This document shows, piece by piece, positions 10,916-24,699 of a stretch of 64,000 bases of DNA. The notes beneath the pieces are model-generated. The model had not been told where the DNA came from. It worked only from the letters and a program-made list of their open reading frames with translations, and searched no databases. The stretch comes from Takifugu bimaculatus (taxonomy: Eukaryota; Chordata; Actinopteri; Tetraodontiformes; Tetraodontidae), in contig CP034977.1 in the NCBI GenBank assembly GCA_004026145.2, positions 3,427,484 to 3,491,483 of the forward strand, given 5' to 3'. The translations under genes and the position numbers were made by a program. Position 1 is the stretch's first letter; the number at the start of each line of letters is the position of its first letter.

Positions 10916-13900
10916 TTATTTCCCGCCGTACATCCTCTCTATGTCTTTCTGGTAATGCGTTTTCAGCTCCTTGCGTTTCAGCTTGTAGGCGTCAGTCACT
11001 AACCCCGTCTCCGGGGTCCACGGGTCCGGGCTCAGGCGGATCTTACGCGGGATTTCAAAGCGCTCCAGCTGGGCTGAGACGGAGAAGACACGAGTTAGTA
11101 GGTACACCTGCACCTGGACCAGGTCCGGCTCCGGGGATGCTTGGCACCTGCCAGGGGTGTCTCGGTGATGGCTTTAAGGACCAGCTCCTCCATGGTTTTA
11201 CTGTTGCACAGCTCATTCCGCGAGCCTCGGACGTCATACTGCTCAGCCAACGCCAGAAAATGCTTCTGATTGGGAACCACGAAGCCAATCACGTAGGATT
11301 CATCACTGCAGGGCAGGAAGGCAGTTAGATAAGAACATAAATACCTTCATTATAAGCGAGGTTTGCGTCGTGACAGCGAAATCTGCCATAAAGACGGAGC
11401 ACAAACACGCGGGTGCAAAGCGCCAGTCCATCACCAAGTGAGAGATTTGTCCATAAAAGGCAATGGAAACAATAGTGGTCCAGGCTGAGTGAGAACAGAT
11501 TTATTTTAAAACGTCTGTTTTTTTTTTTTCCATGATGACACAAGCGAACCCTCTGCAGAGAAACGTCCATATTTACGCCTGACGGCGCGGGAGGCGCCGT
11601 ATTTTAAATGACTTGTCATCTAAAAGTCTAACAGAGGCTACGGCAGCATGTGTGTGAGTGTGCTGGCTCATCCGCGGCTCTAAAGGTCCCGGAGCGGCGA
11701 CGTTGTGAACACACCTGTTTGCATACGCGCAGATGTTGTCAACCAGGGGGCAGCTCTTCAACACGGCCTCCACCTTCCCCAGGGAGACGTACTCGCCCGC
11801 CTGCAGCTTCACCAGGTCTTTCTTACGATCTGGGAACGACAGCAGATGGCGGCGCCTGCAGTTCCCGCCGGTGAAAAGGTCCCAGAGAACCGTGCCGGCC
11901 GTCCTCCCTCATCCTCACCTATTATCTTCAGGCAGCCGTCCTCGTGGATCTCCCCGATGTCCCCTGTGCAGAACCACCGCTGTCCGTTCTCGTCCTCCAA
12001 GAAATCGTCCTGCTTCTTGGCCTCGCTCCTGTAATACCCCATGGTGACGTTGGGCCCGCCAATCAGGATCTCTCCTCTGGGATGTGGCTTGTCCGTGCTG
12101 CGGTACCCACCTGAAAGCAGGATTTGGCTTCACTGAATGGCCTCCGTGTCAACAGATGACTATCAGCGGTTTATTTAAAAGGCTATTTCTGCTCCACTGG
12201 CAAAGAATGTCCAGGTGGTGAATTATCAAGGCTCAAGAATGGAGGAAAAAAGAGAGATTACATAAAAAGATGTGTGTGGGGGGAAGACGATCTTCTTCCA
12301 GGGTTAGAGAGTGATCGTGATGATGCACCAATAGTGAACCGCTCATGAGGTCACACTCACTCACCCTCCACCCAGTCCTTCAGCTGGACCTCACAGCAAA
12401 CCAGTGGTCCTCCCACTCTGCCAGTGCTGTAATCCCAGTCTAAAACACACAACCAGGAAGCACACAGAGGAATGTTTATCATCGCCATAGTGTTTTTTGC
12501 TCCCGATCCGATACAGTTTGTAGCTATAGTTGCAGTGTTTACTCCAAGTAGGCTCACAGTGAAGTTAACGCCAAAACATCGCACGCCAAAGACATTGCAG
12601 CTGCGTTCCAACCAGTTTAGGAAGCTTCACGTTCTTTTGTGCTAGTGGAGCCTGACAGGCCTTCGCTAGCCACCATAATTCCGTTGCCATCCCGAGCGCG
12701 CCACCCCTTTTATTTTCAAACAGTAAATAACCAGTCGGATGTGAATGTGAACCTGGAAGAATCTGGACTCTTGTGTACTTGTGGCGTTATCTATGGGGAC
12801 GCCAAAACTGCCACAATTCGCCAATATTCAACGCCACCAATCGGCTGTAAAAAATTAAAACCCGGGCGGTTTGCAGCTTTTGCCGGTGTGGTTTCTACAG
12901 TACAGTCATTGCAGGTATAGCCAAACCTGATCTGTGCCGGGGCTCATGATCAGAAACAAAAATGTAGGCTACAAACGGCCATTTCTGTGGCACGTTATCC
13001 AACAGGCCTCAATCCTGCTTACATTCGCTGATGGTTCCGGCCCCGCAGGTCTCCGTCAGGCCGTAGCCCTGCCCCACCGGGCAACAGAAACACACATTCA
13101 TGAAGCGCTGAGTGGCAGCAGACAGCGGCGCTCCACCTGACAGCAGGATGCGTGTTCGACCTCCCAGCAGGGAGCGAATCTTCCGGAACACCAGCCTGTA
13201 TGGATGGAAGGAGGAGGAGTGAACGCCAGGGTGTCTTTTAGCCTTCCCATTTACACGTGTCGGAGGTCGTGCACATACTTGTCGCACAGCGGCGTGCTGT
13301 TTCCCTTGGCGAGCTGCTCCAGCTTGTAGTTGTACGCCAGCAGGAAGAGGGTTCTCTGGGCCCAGTTCATCTCTTCCACTTTGTTCATCACATTCTTATA
13401 GATGCGATCCATTATTTCCTGCAACGGGAGCAGAGGTCAACTGAAGACATCGGGATCCCATTTCTACGAGTCACTGGTGAATACTTTCTCATGGGTCACG
13501 CATCTTATTGATATTAGTCTGAACATTTTAGAGGCGGTTTGTACACAGCTTCCTGTCCCCTACTTCCTGTTTCCTGTTCAACACCTGACCCACGTCCGGT
13601 CCACTCATTGTCCTCCACTGGCCGACTCACCTGGGACATTTTCAGTGATTTTCTCTTCAGACCTTGTCCAAAATAAAGTGCCTAAAAACAATTTGACCTT
13701 TACACTTGCATTTCCATTTAATTGACTGGAAAAGTGTGAGGGAAATTGTCACATCTTTAGCCTAAAAACAGGTTTAAAGGTCCTGGATTAGCAGAAAATT
13801 GAGCAAGAAGCTGTCACATGGTTGAAAGGAAGGAAAACACATAGAATCTATTCAGGGTTTTTGATGCATTTACTATTTGAACGCGGTCTTAAGATATCTA

Positions 13901-16870
13901 TATATTTCATTATTATTTGTGGTTACTTGTTTAACAAAAAAGAAAAGCAGAAAACTAAATGCTACTGCGCGGTTCAAGAACAACAAACCGCCTAATGTGG
14001 AAGAGATCTTTCCTAAACTTGATTGCATCCCAGTGGATTATTTATAAGCGGCCCATCAAATAAAAGGGGAACGGATGAAAACTGATGGTGTCACATATCA
14101 GCTGACTGTCTCCAAGAGAAGGATTCATGGATAAATGGGGGAAAGGTGGCCCCAGTGAACGTGGCTGAGAAAGAGGAAGTGGACATCACAGGAATCAGGA
14201 CGCAGCCCGTCGTCATGTCGCTGCAATGTGTGGTTTTTTTGTGCGTGCGTGTATCGTGGGGAGAACCACATGGGGCTTTCTCACGTTCTGTTTACAGCTG
14301 CAAATGGCTCCAGACACTGGGGCCCTCTGGCCTTTAGACTGTGACCACTGGGAGATGGATGAGAGAGGGGGACAGAATCCAGCAACAAAGACGCAGTGGT
14401 TTAATATCTGCAGCCTGCAGATCACCAGTACCACAAACTGGTTCATCATCTGAAAATGGTGCCGATTTTATTGAAAGGAGCTTCATCTCTCTTTAACATG
14501 TTATACTGGAATATCCAGGGCTAAAAAAGAGAGGCTGGAAAGTGGGATTCTCTGGAGCTTTAATGTGTTCTGACTCACCGGCACGGCTGCCATCAGAGTG
14601 GGCCGCAGGACACTGGCGTCTCCTCTGCTTCCTTTTTTGATCTTTGTAGACTTTGGGGAGGAAACACAACGTCTCTATATGACATTTTCTCATTCGATGT
14701 TGCCAGCTAACAGTAAGAAGAGGCGACACCTGGTCAGCGAGAGTCTGAGGCGAAGAGTAGCCGATCCTGCAGCCGTAAGAAACACATATGAGTTCCGCGC
14801 AGAGCTCCAGGACGTGGGCCAGCGGCAGGTAGCCGATGTAGGTGTCCTCCTCACTGCCACAAACATTACAGTTAAGAAGATAAATAAATGCACTTATATG
14901 CAAATCGTTCTAACGACGGTTAAACAGCCGCTCTTGCTCCACTCTGAAATTGCAGAGAAATCTAGACCCTTCAATCCCCTTTTAGTTAATTGATGGCATA
15001 AATGGGGGAGTTTGCACACTAATATCCCTCCATACACAAATATTTACAAGGAGACTGAGCGCTCATAAAGCTCTTTAATCTCCATCCTGGTCCACTCTCA
15101 TCCTCCCACTTTTTTCCACCCAGTCACACTGCGCTTCCCTCCCGTCTGCGTTTCCGATAAAGTGGAAGGATTTCTCTTTTTCCTGTGAAACCTTCGGTCC
15201 TCGGATGGCAAATGCAGACTGACTCATTTCTATGCACGTGCACAGTTACACGTGGAAGCCTCAGCCAGGAAGGTTTTCCTCCCTAAAGCGGTGCAGACAT
15301 TCCCTTTGCTTCCTTTAATGACGGTAAATGAAAAGGCAAAGGCGAGTTTATAAAGAACCGTATCTGAACTGTCCCTCTCAGACGCAACATGACTGATTAG
15401 ATTCCTACCACATGTTTGGAATCCGCTCCGAAATCCCAGTGATGCCAGCGATTAGGTTGCTATGGGAGATGATGACACCTTTGGGAATGCCCGTGGAGCC
15501 GCTGGTGTACATGATGACGGCAACGTCCGAGGGCAACGGCGGCTTGCGCTCACGTGCTGCTGTAATAAAACCATAGAAGATAACACAAACACACGCAACA
15601 TCTTCAAGCTCTAGGAGCGGGAAAGGCAGCCGGAAAGAATGTGAATGCCGTGGAAGTGTTTAAAGATTCCGACAAAAACGTGTTTGGAGAAAAGAGATCT
15701 TCGGATGTCTGGACTGGAGAGAAAAAAAAGGGCAGCAGGATGTAGCGCTGGTGCTGCCTCTGGCATCTGTTAGCTGGAGGCAGGAAGTGGAGGTTGCATT
15801 AACGTTCTGCCTCATGAAACACCATAAATGCTCCAAAGCTGTCAACACACGCCGACATATTTTCCCAGGACAGTTGCACAGTTGTTACTGCTGCTGCCAC
15901 AGCGACTCTCTGCCTTTTTGGCTCCTCGCTGCCTCACATTAGATTCTTTTGAGTTCGTGGTCAAAGGGAAGAGCAGAAGCAAAGAGATGCTTGAGTGACA
16001 TGAGAACACGGCGACGGGCCTTCTCTGGAGGGTAATGGGTTCACAGTGGGAACCGCAGCGGTGCATTAATCAACTCGAAAAGTCGCCTCCCCCTTCTGAT
16101 TAGCATCTTGGCCTCGTAAAACCAAACAAAAGGATGAACAGAGGGAAGGGAAGGAAGAGTAAAGCATGTTCCAGCCACGGGGGGGGGGGGGGGGGCTCCG
16201 TATTCCTCTAACTCGTGTTCTCTTACAGTTAATGTCATGTGAAGTTAGCAGTGCTGTGTGTAAACATGACCCCCCCCACGTAGCCCAGAGCATCACCCTC
16301 CCTCCTTAAACCTACTTCCTCTCTGTTTAATCTGCCCTCGACAGGCACAGCCTCTTGCTGGGGGGGTTGAGAATTAAAGGTGAAGCAGAGGCAAAGATTT
16401 GTCTTCCTCCATCTGCAGCGCTAACTTTAATAAGCTTTTTATCTTATCTTAATCTGACACAGATGTGCGCACTTCCTCATTCACATGACCTAACGGGGCC
16501 GATACCCACCACCCACCCCCACCATCCTACCCCTAGAAACAACAAACTAAACACCCTGATAGGACTAATGTTTACTTTAAAACAACCCTAATACAGCAGC
16601 ACAAAGGACATTTTTTCCTGTTCGACAATTTGCTTTTAATGCAAGTAGCCCAGCTTATGAACAGTAGAGTCACACACACACACACACACAGACAAACACA
16701 CACACACTCTTACCAGCCTCAGACCTGGCTCCCAGTTTCTGAACAGCAGCCATGTTGTGGACACTGATGCCATGCGGATACCCGAGCCATGACGTCGGTG
16801 CACTGTCCACCACGATGATGTGCTGCAGCCTCGGCACTTCGATAAGGATAGCCTGACACACACACACACG

Positions 16871-16931
<61 letters not shown>

Positions 16932-19184
16932 GCCGTGACATGAAGAGCAAACATGACCTGTGTGCATAATGAAAACCAGGTTTCTTGTCTGGCAGCGAGC
17001 GTGCACATCGTCATCCTGCGGAGAGGAAACGTCTGAGGGCGAACGGAGGAACTGTGTTTATTCCACCTTGATAAAAGGAGAGACGGATGGTCGGAAAGCA
17101 TTTGTTTGAACTTTGGAGCTGTAACAAGTAACGTTTGTCCCACGACGTTGATGTTCCCCCGGTCTCTCCTGGGGAATCAGAACTCTCGTCTTCCTGTCCT
17201 TCCCTTGCAGACGGGAGCCGACGCCGTGCACAGGAGCAGAATAATATCCCACGTTTCCATTGCACTAACCCTGAGTCTGGTCTCCAGGAGCTCCCTGCTG
17301 GTGATGACATGGGTGACCTGGGCCTCCTTCAACCCGTGAGCGATGGCCGGACCCCCCAGCGTGGAGTACAGAGTGACCACTGCAACACACACACGAAAAA
17401 TACTCTTTTTTATGGCAATATTTTAATTCTCAACAATATTTCTCAGTCATTACAACCAACAGAAACACCCTCCAGTGTCTGAAAACACTCACTTTTTTTG
17501 GAAAATACTGATTTTTCACATCGTCTCTTTCCCGTCCGACAGATCCACTAAAGAGCTGGCATTTGCTTGCTAAATTGATCTGAGAGTAGGAAAATATTTA
17601 ATGCTCTTTAATGAGAACATTGAGGGTTGGCTTTTCTTCCCTGTGCGAGGTGGCCCTGAGGCCTCAGCGCAGCTTTAGAGCCAGTGGAAGCACCCCGATA
17701 AGCTCTTCGGGGATATAAACAATCCTGGTATGTAAGGCCGTATTTGTCCGACGACGCGCTGGGTCACGTCTACGTGCAAGTGTGAGCACACAAACATTGG
17801 ATTTTGGAACGGGATTGGAGGGACTGTTACAGGGCTAAAAGTGACAGGAAAAAAGTTTATAATTTCAATATTAGCAGTGGGGAACGGCAGTTTTAGCGGT
17901 GGTCAAATAACAACTACAGTTTGCACGTTGGTGCCGATTGCAGCGTGAGTTTTAAGTGCACATACAGTCTTGCAAGTCTATGGAGACAGGGCAGAGTAGT
18001 AGCACCAGTACTGTATCCAACCTCCATCCTCTCGCCCTCCCTCACACACGGGTTATGGGACGAGGCTTATTGACATCTCATTCTTGCGTCACGGAGCTCT
18101 GACACTTCCTGCTGCGTGCGTGTGTGTGTGTGTGTGTGAGTGTGGACGAAGGCCGTGACACCTCTAGGCGTGAGATCCAAACAGCGACGTGGGCCCCAGC
18201 TTTGCCACGGAGAGAGGAAGAAACGCTACAGCGCGTGGACAAACACTCGGGTTCCTGCTCATCCCGCGAGCTTCTTAGCGGTTTAGCGGCTCTTTGATGG
18301 AGCCCATGAATTCACAAAAGAGGCAAACCTAATTAAACAACAATAAGTAAAGAGCTAGAAACACACACACACACACACACACACACTCGCTCTGCGAGGG
18401 AGTGAGGTCCTTGGGGGCCCTTGGCTGACTCCCTGATGCCTCTGTCAACATCAGATGTTCTTTTTAGACGCTTTCACCCCAGTTCTGACGCCAGTGGCCT
18501 TCACTTCTCTCCTCTCTTCCTCCCCTCTACCTCACCATGCTTTCCACCGTCTTGCTGTTTGTGTTTACAGGAGAGAACAGGGGAAAAAAAACCCCACTAC
18601 ACATTACTTTGCTGCTTATTGTCAAAGCACGATGCTTTAATAGAGTCTAAACTAAAGCACAGAGGAACATGAAAAGGGTTTAATGAGCTTAAAATGCAGT
18701 AAATGGTGACTTTTGTGCAGAAGATATTCCAGAATAAATCAGTGGGTGAATCTCTCCATAGGTCACGGTGCATCATGTCACTATTATCAGCTTCAATTAG
18801 TTGTGTTCAGGTGCTTTTGTCGGTTTATAGCACTGAGTTATCGTTCCACACACAAATGCAGCTTCTGCTGCATCACATGAAAATAAACAGTGGAATTGTC
18901 TCATTTCTGTCTCTAATTCTATTGTTTTGTGGCGTCACAATCTACCTTTTTGTAACATTTAGTGAGTGCATTTAATTGCTAGATGAGACTTTTTCCTCTC
19001 GATGGAATAAATACGCTGGTGACGATAACAAACTGCACATTTTCATGACAGAAACTTTAAAAGGAGTTGAGAAAAAAAAGGGGGGGAAGAGGCAGAAATG
19101 GAACACTTATATAACCGCAAAGCAAAAGGGACAAATTGACCTTCTTCTGTCTCAGCTGGATCTGGCATGTTACAAGTTGTCAGC

Positions 19185-19258
<74 letters not shown>

Positions 19259-21008
19259 TAAGAAGATTCTCAGTGGACAATAGAAATCAATGTGAAGAAC
19301 ACGGAACACAAAGTCCCAGTAGAACTTAATAGAACCCGATTTTATGAAAGTACAGATTTACTTCTTTAATCTTGAGATTAGTGTCAAAGTTTCACGCTCT
19401 GCCCTGATGCAGTGTGAGCTGCACCTGCTGGACACCACTGAAAAATCGATGAGGAACGGTGAAACCAAGAGGCAGATCTACTGTAAAGGTACCGACACCC
19501 TGCGAGATGATCCTGTTGGACCCCCACAGAACATCTCAGGTTGGCCCACGACGCCTTTCACCTAATCACGAGGCAGATGTTGCTCCATTACTCAACTTGT
19601 GCAGGCCGGAGGGGACTTACAGCGGAAGTTGTACATGAAGCAGGCCTGGGCAGCGATGATCCACTCGGCTCGCGTCTCACAGAAAATGGCAATGTTGTTT
19701 TTGGGATGTTGACCGAGTGACGCCAGCCCCCCGCCCAGCTGAGCTGCTGCTGTGAGGACCTCCTGATAGGAGAGCCAGTGGTACTCACCCAGAACCAGCT
19801 GAAGCAGAGGGAAACATCATAGACATCATGTTAGTGCAGGTTTGACATGAGATAATCCCACAGTTCAGAACCGGGCTCAATAAAAGGTCACAGGAAATGA
19901 TACAGCAGTTGCCAAAGGGAGCTAATTTCTCTTCTTCCGTCGTCTGCAAAAGCAGAAGATAAACAAAAGCATCTGCTTATAATTTCCAACATACATTGAC
20001 AAAGACCGGAGCTTTCAGTGTTGTGTGCAGAGCAACGGTGCCCCCTAGTGGACATTATGTGGCGGTGCACGCCACACTCGAAATAAAAGCTACAGAAGTG
20101 TTTGGTGGATGGAACATGATTAATATTTATCATTTAAAAAGGATTCAATATTTATTAAGACTTTGAATTAAGTGGATGATTGAAGCTATGCCACTTAATT
20201 GATTTCCCGAGACATACCACAAAAACACAATAAACAAAGAAAAGCATACATTCATGATTGCTTTCCACTTGCTGTGCATAAAACAACATGAACAACTCTT
20301 TTCTTTAGCGGGATTTAAACAGCTTAGACTGATCAGGCTGTAAGGCTTATGTGTGGAAACGCAGTGGTATCGCAACTGCGCGCAGTTTGCTAACCCCCCA
20401 ATTGTGCAGGCAGCGTGACACTTTGGGTCACATTTGCCAAAGCCACGTTCTGGATGAGCTGCGAATGCACGTCCACATTAGATCTGTGGAATTTAGCGTG
20501 AAAATGAGAAAAGTTCAATGAATGGACTCGTTTCATGCAGGCAACGACGTCTGAAATGATTATTAAAAGACATCAGGCCGAGTTGTGCTAAAATAGCTGC
20601 ATTTTATTCATTTCCTTCTCCTCTTTTTACCTTTTTGTAGACCTTTCCATCACACTGCTCCTCGTCTTCCTCGCTGACGACCTCTCTCGTTCCCAGACAG
20701 TCCCTGTTTGGGAACCGCCTGGCCGTGTACTCGAACATCTTGTCCAGGGTGTCCAGCCCAGGCTGCAGTGATGTCACCAGCTCCTTGAGTGAGCTCACCG
20801 CTCTGTAGGGTCCCTCCGGACGTCCCAGCAACGAGTGCGCCTTCGCCCTCTTGGCTCGATCCCCCTCGGAGCCATAGTCGCTCCCAGCCTCCGGCGTGGA
20901 GACCCAACTGAGGACGCAGGCGGGCAGGAAGGTGATGAAGGTGTAGACTGAAACGACGCAGTGAAAGAGAAGCAGCAGCAAAGGGCTCAGGTCCTCCTGC
21001 AGCTTCAT
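10916..21008 (-). CDS. acsl3: Long-chain fatty acid CoA ligase 3
   Basis: Makes long-chain acyl-CoA from fatty acid, ATP and CoA at the ER and lipid-droplet surface. Fourteen coding exons: 21008-20631, 19798-19621, 17379-17270, 16852-16714, 15559-15409, 14853-14730, 14650-14579, 13418-13279, 13195-13023, 12439-12365, 12110-11919, 11829-11715, 11305-11148, 11073-10916. They sum to 2163 nt, i.e. 720 aa, the human ACSL3 length. Visible parts: an N-terminal hydrophobic anchor (about residues 11-35), the AMP-binding loop YTSGSTGIPKG (near 284), GQGYGLTE (near 474), TGDIGE and YVSLGKVE in exons 11-12, and the C-terminal GLVTDAYKLKRKELKTHY. The start is ATG 21008-21006 (MKLQED, compare human MKLKH); the codon three upstream is GTG. 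Exon 4 and its neighbours are flanked by CA repeats. Whether this is the acsl3a or acsl3b paralogue cannot be told here. Confidence 0.95.
16171..16196. repeat. Poly-G run in an acsl3 intron
   Basis: About 15 consecutive G in the intron between acsl3 exons 4 and 5. Confidence 0.8.
16671..16708. repeat. (CA)n tract beside acsl3 exon 4
   Basis: Imperfect CA run ending six bases from the splice donor of acsl3 exon 4. Confidence 0.9.
16856..16930. repeat. (CA)n tract at an acsl3 splice acceptor
   Basis: A 75-bp CA run. On the coding strand it reads (GT)n and forms the polypyrimidine-poor stretch right before the acceptor of acsl3 exon 4 (cag at 16855-16853). Length variation here could affect splicing of that exon. 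Confidence 0.92.
18361..18386. repeat. (CA)n microsatellite
   Basis: Thirteen CA units in the large intron between acsl3 exons 2 and 3. A GT run lies near 18.12 kb. Confidence 0.9.
19187..19257. repeat. (CA)n microsatellite
   Basis: A 71-bp perfect CA run in the same acsl3 intron, one of the longest pure tracts in the window. Confidence 0.95.
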
Positions 21009-24000
21009 CTCGCCCACTTCTCTTCCTGTGCTGAGCTTGATTCACACTCCCTGACCAGATGTTCCCCCACTTCCAGATTTCTAGGAGTAAACAACAACCT
21101 GAGGTGAGCAACACCACCGTTCGAGGGGCTATTTCACCATCTAGAGTAAAACAAGTTAGTTTACTATGACCGCTGATGGACACATAAAAAACAGCAGAGG
21201 AAGAAAGAAGAGGGGGAAATTTACTGTTACTAACATGACAGGGAACAAGGAACGTGGGAGAAAATACCAAAAAAAAGGGATCGGTTCTCCAGGATTCCAT
21301 GAAATAACTGACTGGATGTGCAGTGGTGAATACATTAGACCCTTTTGTGCTTATTTATTGGAACAAAAAAGTAATTCTTTGTTCTTTTTTCCTATTATGC
21401 ACCACTGGCTGACTCCATCCTAAGTCAGGAAGTTAATATTTGTGTCTCCTGTCAGAGAATAATTGAAAATTCATGAGGCAGAAGCGTGTTCGGCTGACAG
21501 GCAGCAGCACAGCCGTGTCCTAAAAGAACCTGCTCATCTTTCAGACAAATCTCCCCTGGAGAATCCCTCCGAGATTCATAAATAAATCAAAGGTTTCCAG
21601 CAGCTGTGGTCTCCCAAACTGCCATCTGTGCTCTACAGGGTTCTCTGCAGTGCTGTTGCTCAGACGGACATCTGGACGTTTGACCCCATAGCAGAGAGTT
21701 TGGAATCCTTTTAAACAGTCTGATGGAAAGTTGTGGAGGACAGGCGGCATGTCCGAGGACAAGCTGCCCTCTTCCAGAAGAAAGCATCCGTCAACTACGT
21801 TTTGAAGCAGATGCAGATAAAGAAATGAACTGATGTTGCTCTGGGAAACCGAAGGCAAACGGGAGGAAATGTGGGCCGACATTTCAAAAAAAGGGACCTT
21901 TCAGCAAAGCTCTCAATGCACATAACTCGACGAACGAGGAGGATTCTTGGGGGTGAGGGCCATCTTGTCCCACTGCAGCACGCGACTCCGGCTCACACAC
22001 CATTAATAGCGAGGCGCGCGCCGTCGCGCGGTGCTGGGCGCTTGCTCAATCGGTGGCTTTATGCAAGCGGCAGGCGCTGCAGGCAGGATTAATTGGGTAA
22101 TATTGTGACACGGTCTGTTGGGAGGTGGGGTGCGCGTGCGCGTGTGGCTGCTGTTCCTCCGACGAATTGCGCAGATAAGAGCCTTTTCTGTTGCAGCTCT
22201 CGCCCCCGGCGCACCGAAACAGGCCCGAGACTCTTACTGAGAGTTAACGTGGCTACTGTGGCCAGACGGCGCACGCACACATGACTCGGTCTGGGCGTGC
22301 GTGTGGGCGGGCGGGAACAATTCGACCATTTCCGTGACATAATCAATACTTGCAAAACAACTTGGTTGCACTGAGGGTGAAAGTATTAAAGATTATGTCT
22401 GGATTATGAGGCTGTTCTCGCCTGCTTTACTGTGGCCGAGGCCACATTAGACCCCCTCTCGCATCCTCCTACCTCTTAAACTATAGTTGCTATTTTTAGA
22501 CTAAAGAAAAATTGAGATAATTTCTTTCATACATGCTCGCTCAAGTGAGTTAATTAGCAGATTAATTTCCAGAGTGACGCGCATATTTCTGCAAATACAG
22601 CGAAGGAATCTGTTGTCTAATCACATCTTTCTGTCTATGGAACAAAAGCATCCCTGTTTGCCTCTTAAGGCTCGTGTCCTGCCGACTGTTGCCAGAGGAC
22701 AACTTGGACGCAAATATAAACACATTTATGTTTTACACTTCACAACAAACCGGGACGTGTCCGTGCTTCTTGTGAGGGTGTCTACGCTAAAAAGAAATGT
22801 GGACAGAGACTTTATAGGATTAGAATTAAGTTACCAACCAATGATCATGAGTCCCATAATTGCAAGACAACTTCCGGTTTAGAATTTCACAAAAAAGTAT
22901 TTCGCCTTGCGACGTTTTTGACGAATAATAATAATTAAAGTCGAATCGCTTGCACGTGTTGTCAGAACGTCTACAGAAGCCAAACAAGAAGCCGAACTAT
23001 CAAATGGAACACGTCGTTATTCGCGCCGCGCCATCATCTGGAACAGTTTTTACGCACGTCTCTGCGATAGTTAAAAATGAAGCCAGCCTAACTGGAAACG
23101 TTGGGTCATAAATTCCAGACGTTCCCCGTCCATTTAGACGGAGTAGAGGAGAAAAAAAGAGAATCTAGAATGAGGATGTGTGTGAACTGTTTTAAAACTG
23201 GCAAGGACAAAAGTTGTGTACCTGTGCGTATGTCTCCACCCGGCTCGGTTCTGTTTATCCGAACGCGCCTGGGCCGCAGTCGGTGCGTGGAACGTTTTTC
23301 TCCGCCTGCTCAAATTCTAAATGTCCATATTTCGGTGCGGTTGGAGCCCGGAAGAGACGCGCCGGCCGCGCTGCTGCATGAGGATGGATGTTGGGCTGCG
23401 GGGGGGTGGGGGGGTGGTGAGGGCGAATCCTGCCTTCTGATTGGATACTAGGAGTGGCGCGTGCAGAGGGCCGGGACAAACGGAAGGAGGTCGCGAGACG
23501 GTTGTCAAAGGAGCTGGGGGGGCACGCGCACTGATTGTGTCGCCGTCGTAATAATCCGGTTGGATTAGTTATAATTGCTGTTCCCAGATATTCCCGAAAG
23601 TTTCAGTATGATTAAAGAATGTTTTCAATCCTAGTTGAAGAGGATGCTGGATTCTATCCCAGAGGTCACCGAGACGACCGCACAGGTCACTGGTCCCTCA
23701 AACATCTCACGCTTTAGGGCCATTTTTATAAAAATCCATATACATCTAATATTGTTGCGCAATACTGCTGCCATACATTGTCAACATTGGTCCCAAAATC
23801 ATAATGATTTTGTCATGAATCAACAGATCTAGGGTAAAACTTGTAAGGTATAATAGATTGAATGAATGTCTAAGTCACATAAGAATGATTTCAATAGGGA
23901 AAAAAAGCTGTCTGAATATTTTAATTAATCTGTTAGCATATTAGACAAGGAGGTTTTTTTTGGTCCAGTAATGGTCCATGAGCTATAAACCCAACTGGGG

Positions 24001-24699
24001 TTGAACCTCATCCTAACGTAAATCTGACACCCAGAAGTCTCCTCTTGTGACAAGCTTTCACAATGATAGTTGTCCTTTTACCCACACTGTAATCCACAGC
24101 TGGAATACACACCTGTAAAAACACGTCCAGAATTGTTCGTCCAGTCAAACGTGTTTCTCAAAACGAGTTAGACTACAGCCAAGACTGGGATCGTGGTGAC
24201 TTTCATTAGAGGTGAAGGAGGAGTCAGTCACAATGAGGCAAGAACGCAGTTCCAAATGTGCAGATTTCATAGAGTAGCTAATTTAGTTCATGTAACGCGT
24301 CTTCATAAATAACAAGGTTCTTGATTCCAGTTTGCTTATGATAAAAGCAAAAGTGCTGTTTCCAACAGAAAAAGATGTAAACTAAATGAATTTATCCCTA
24401 TTTGGGAAAAAATAAAGCAACCCCCCCCCTTCCCAAAAAAAACAGTTATCCCAAAACAGATTAGCATTCAAAAAGCAAAAAAAAGTTAAATGAATTGACT
24501 AGACAAAACAAAAAACAATAAGTAATCTCGCTACTTATATGACTTGTAACGTTCGTTACCTGTCACCGAAGGCACCTTCACAGTCTGTCGGAAACAAGAG
24601 TTTTATCGTGAACCGATTTCTAGTCAGGCACCACTCTAGTCAGCTACTACCTGCCGGAGAGGTCCTTTTCTTTTAGGCTAGCGTGGATTAGCTTTCATC
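21009..24699. other. acsl3-farsb head-to-head interval
   Basis: Contains no coding exon that I recognise, although mammals carry MOGAT1 here. Two CpG-rich patches (about 22.0-22.3 and 23.2-23.5 kb) could hold noncoding 5' exons and promoters of acsl3 on the minus strand. The rest is AT-rich intergenic or 5'-UTR intron sequence. The farsb start codon at 24700 follows a pyrimidine tract (ccttttctttt at 24664-24674). Confidence 0.5.
23220..23530 (-). promoter_or_regulatory. CpG-rich patch, candidate acsl3 promoter and first exon
   Basis: The stretch is GC- and CpG-dense compared with its surroundings. It ends on the minus strand at a possible splice donor (cgcacag|gtacac near 23220), which would suit a noncoding first exon of acsl3 ahead of the coding exon at 21.0 kb. 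This is inferred from composition only. Confidence 0.3.

Noticed and set aside
16636..17143. Frames with long Cys-Val runs near acsl3 exon 4
   Set aside because: They are translations of the CA/GT repeats; only the exon 4 part is real coding sequence.
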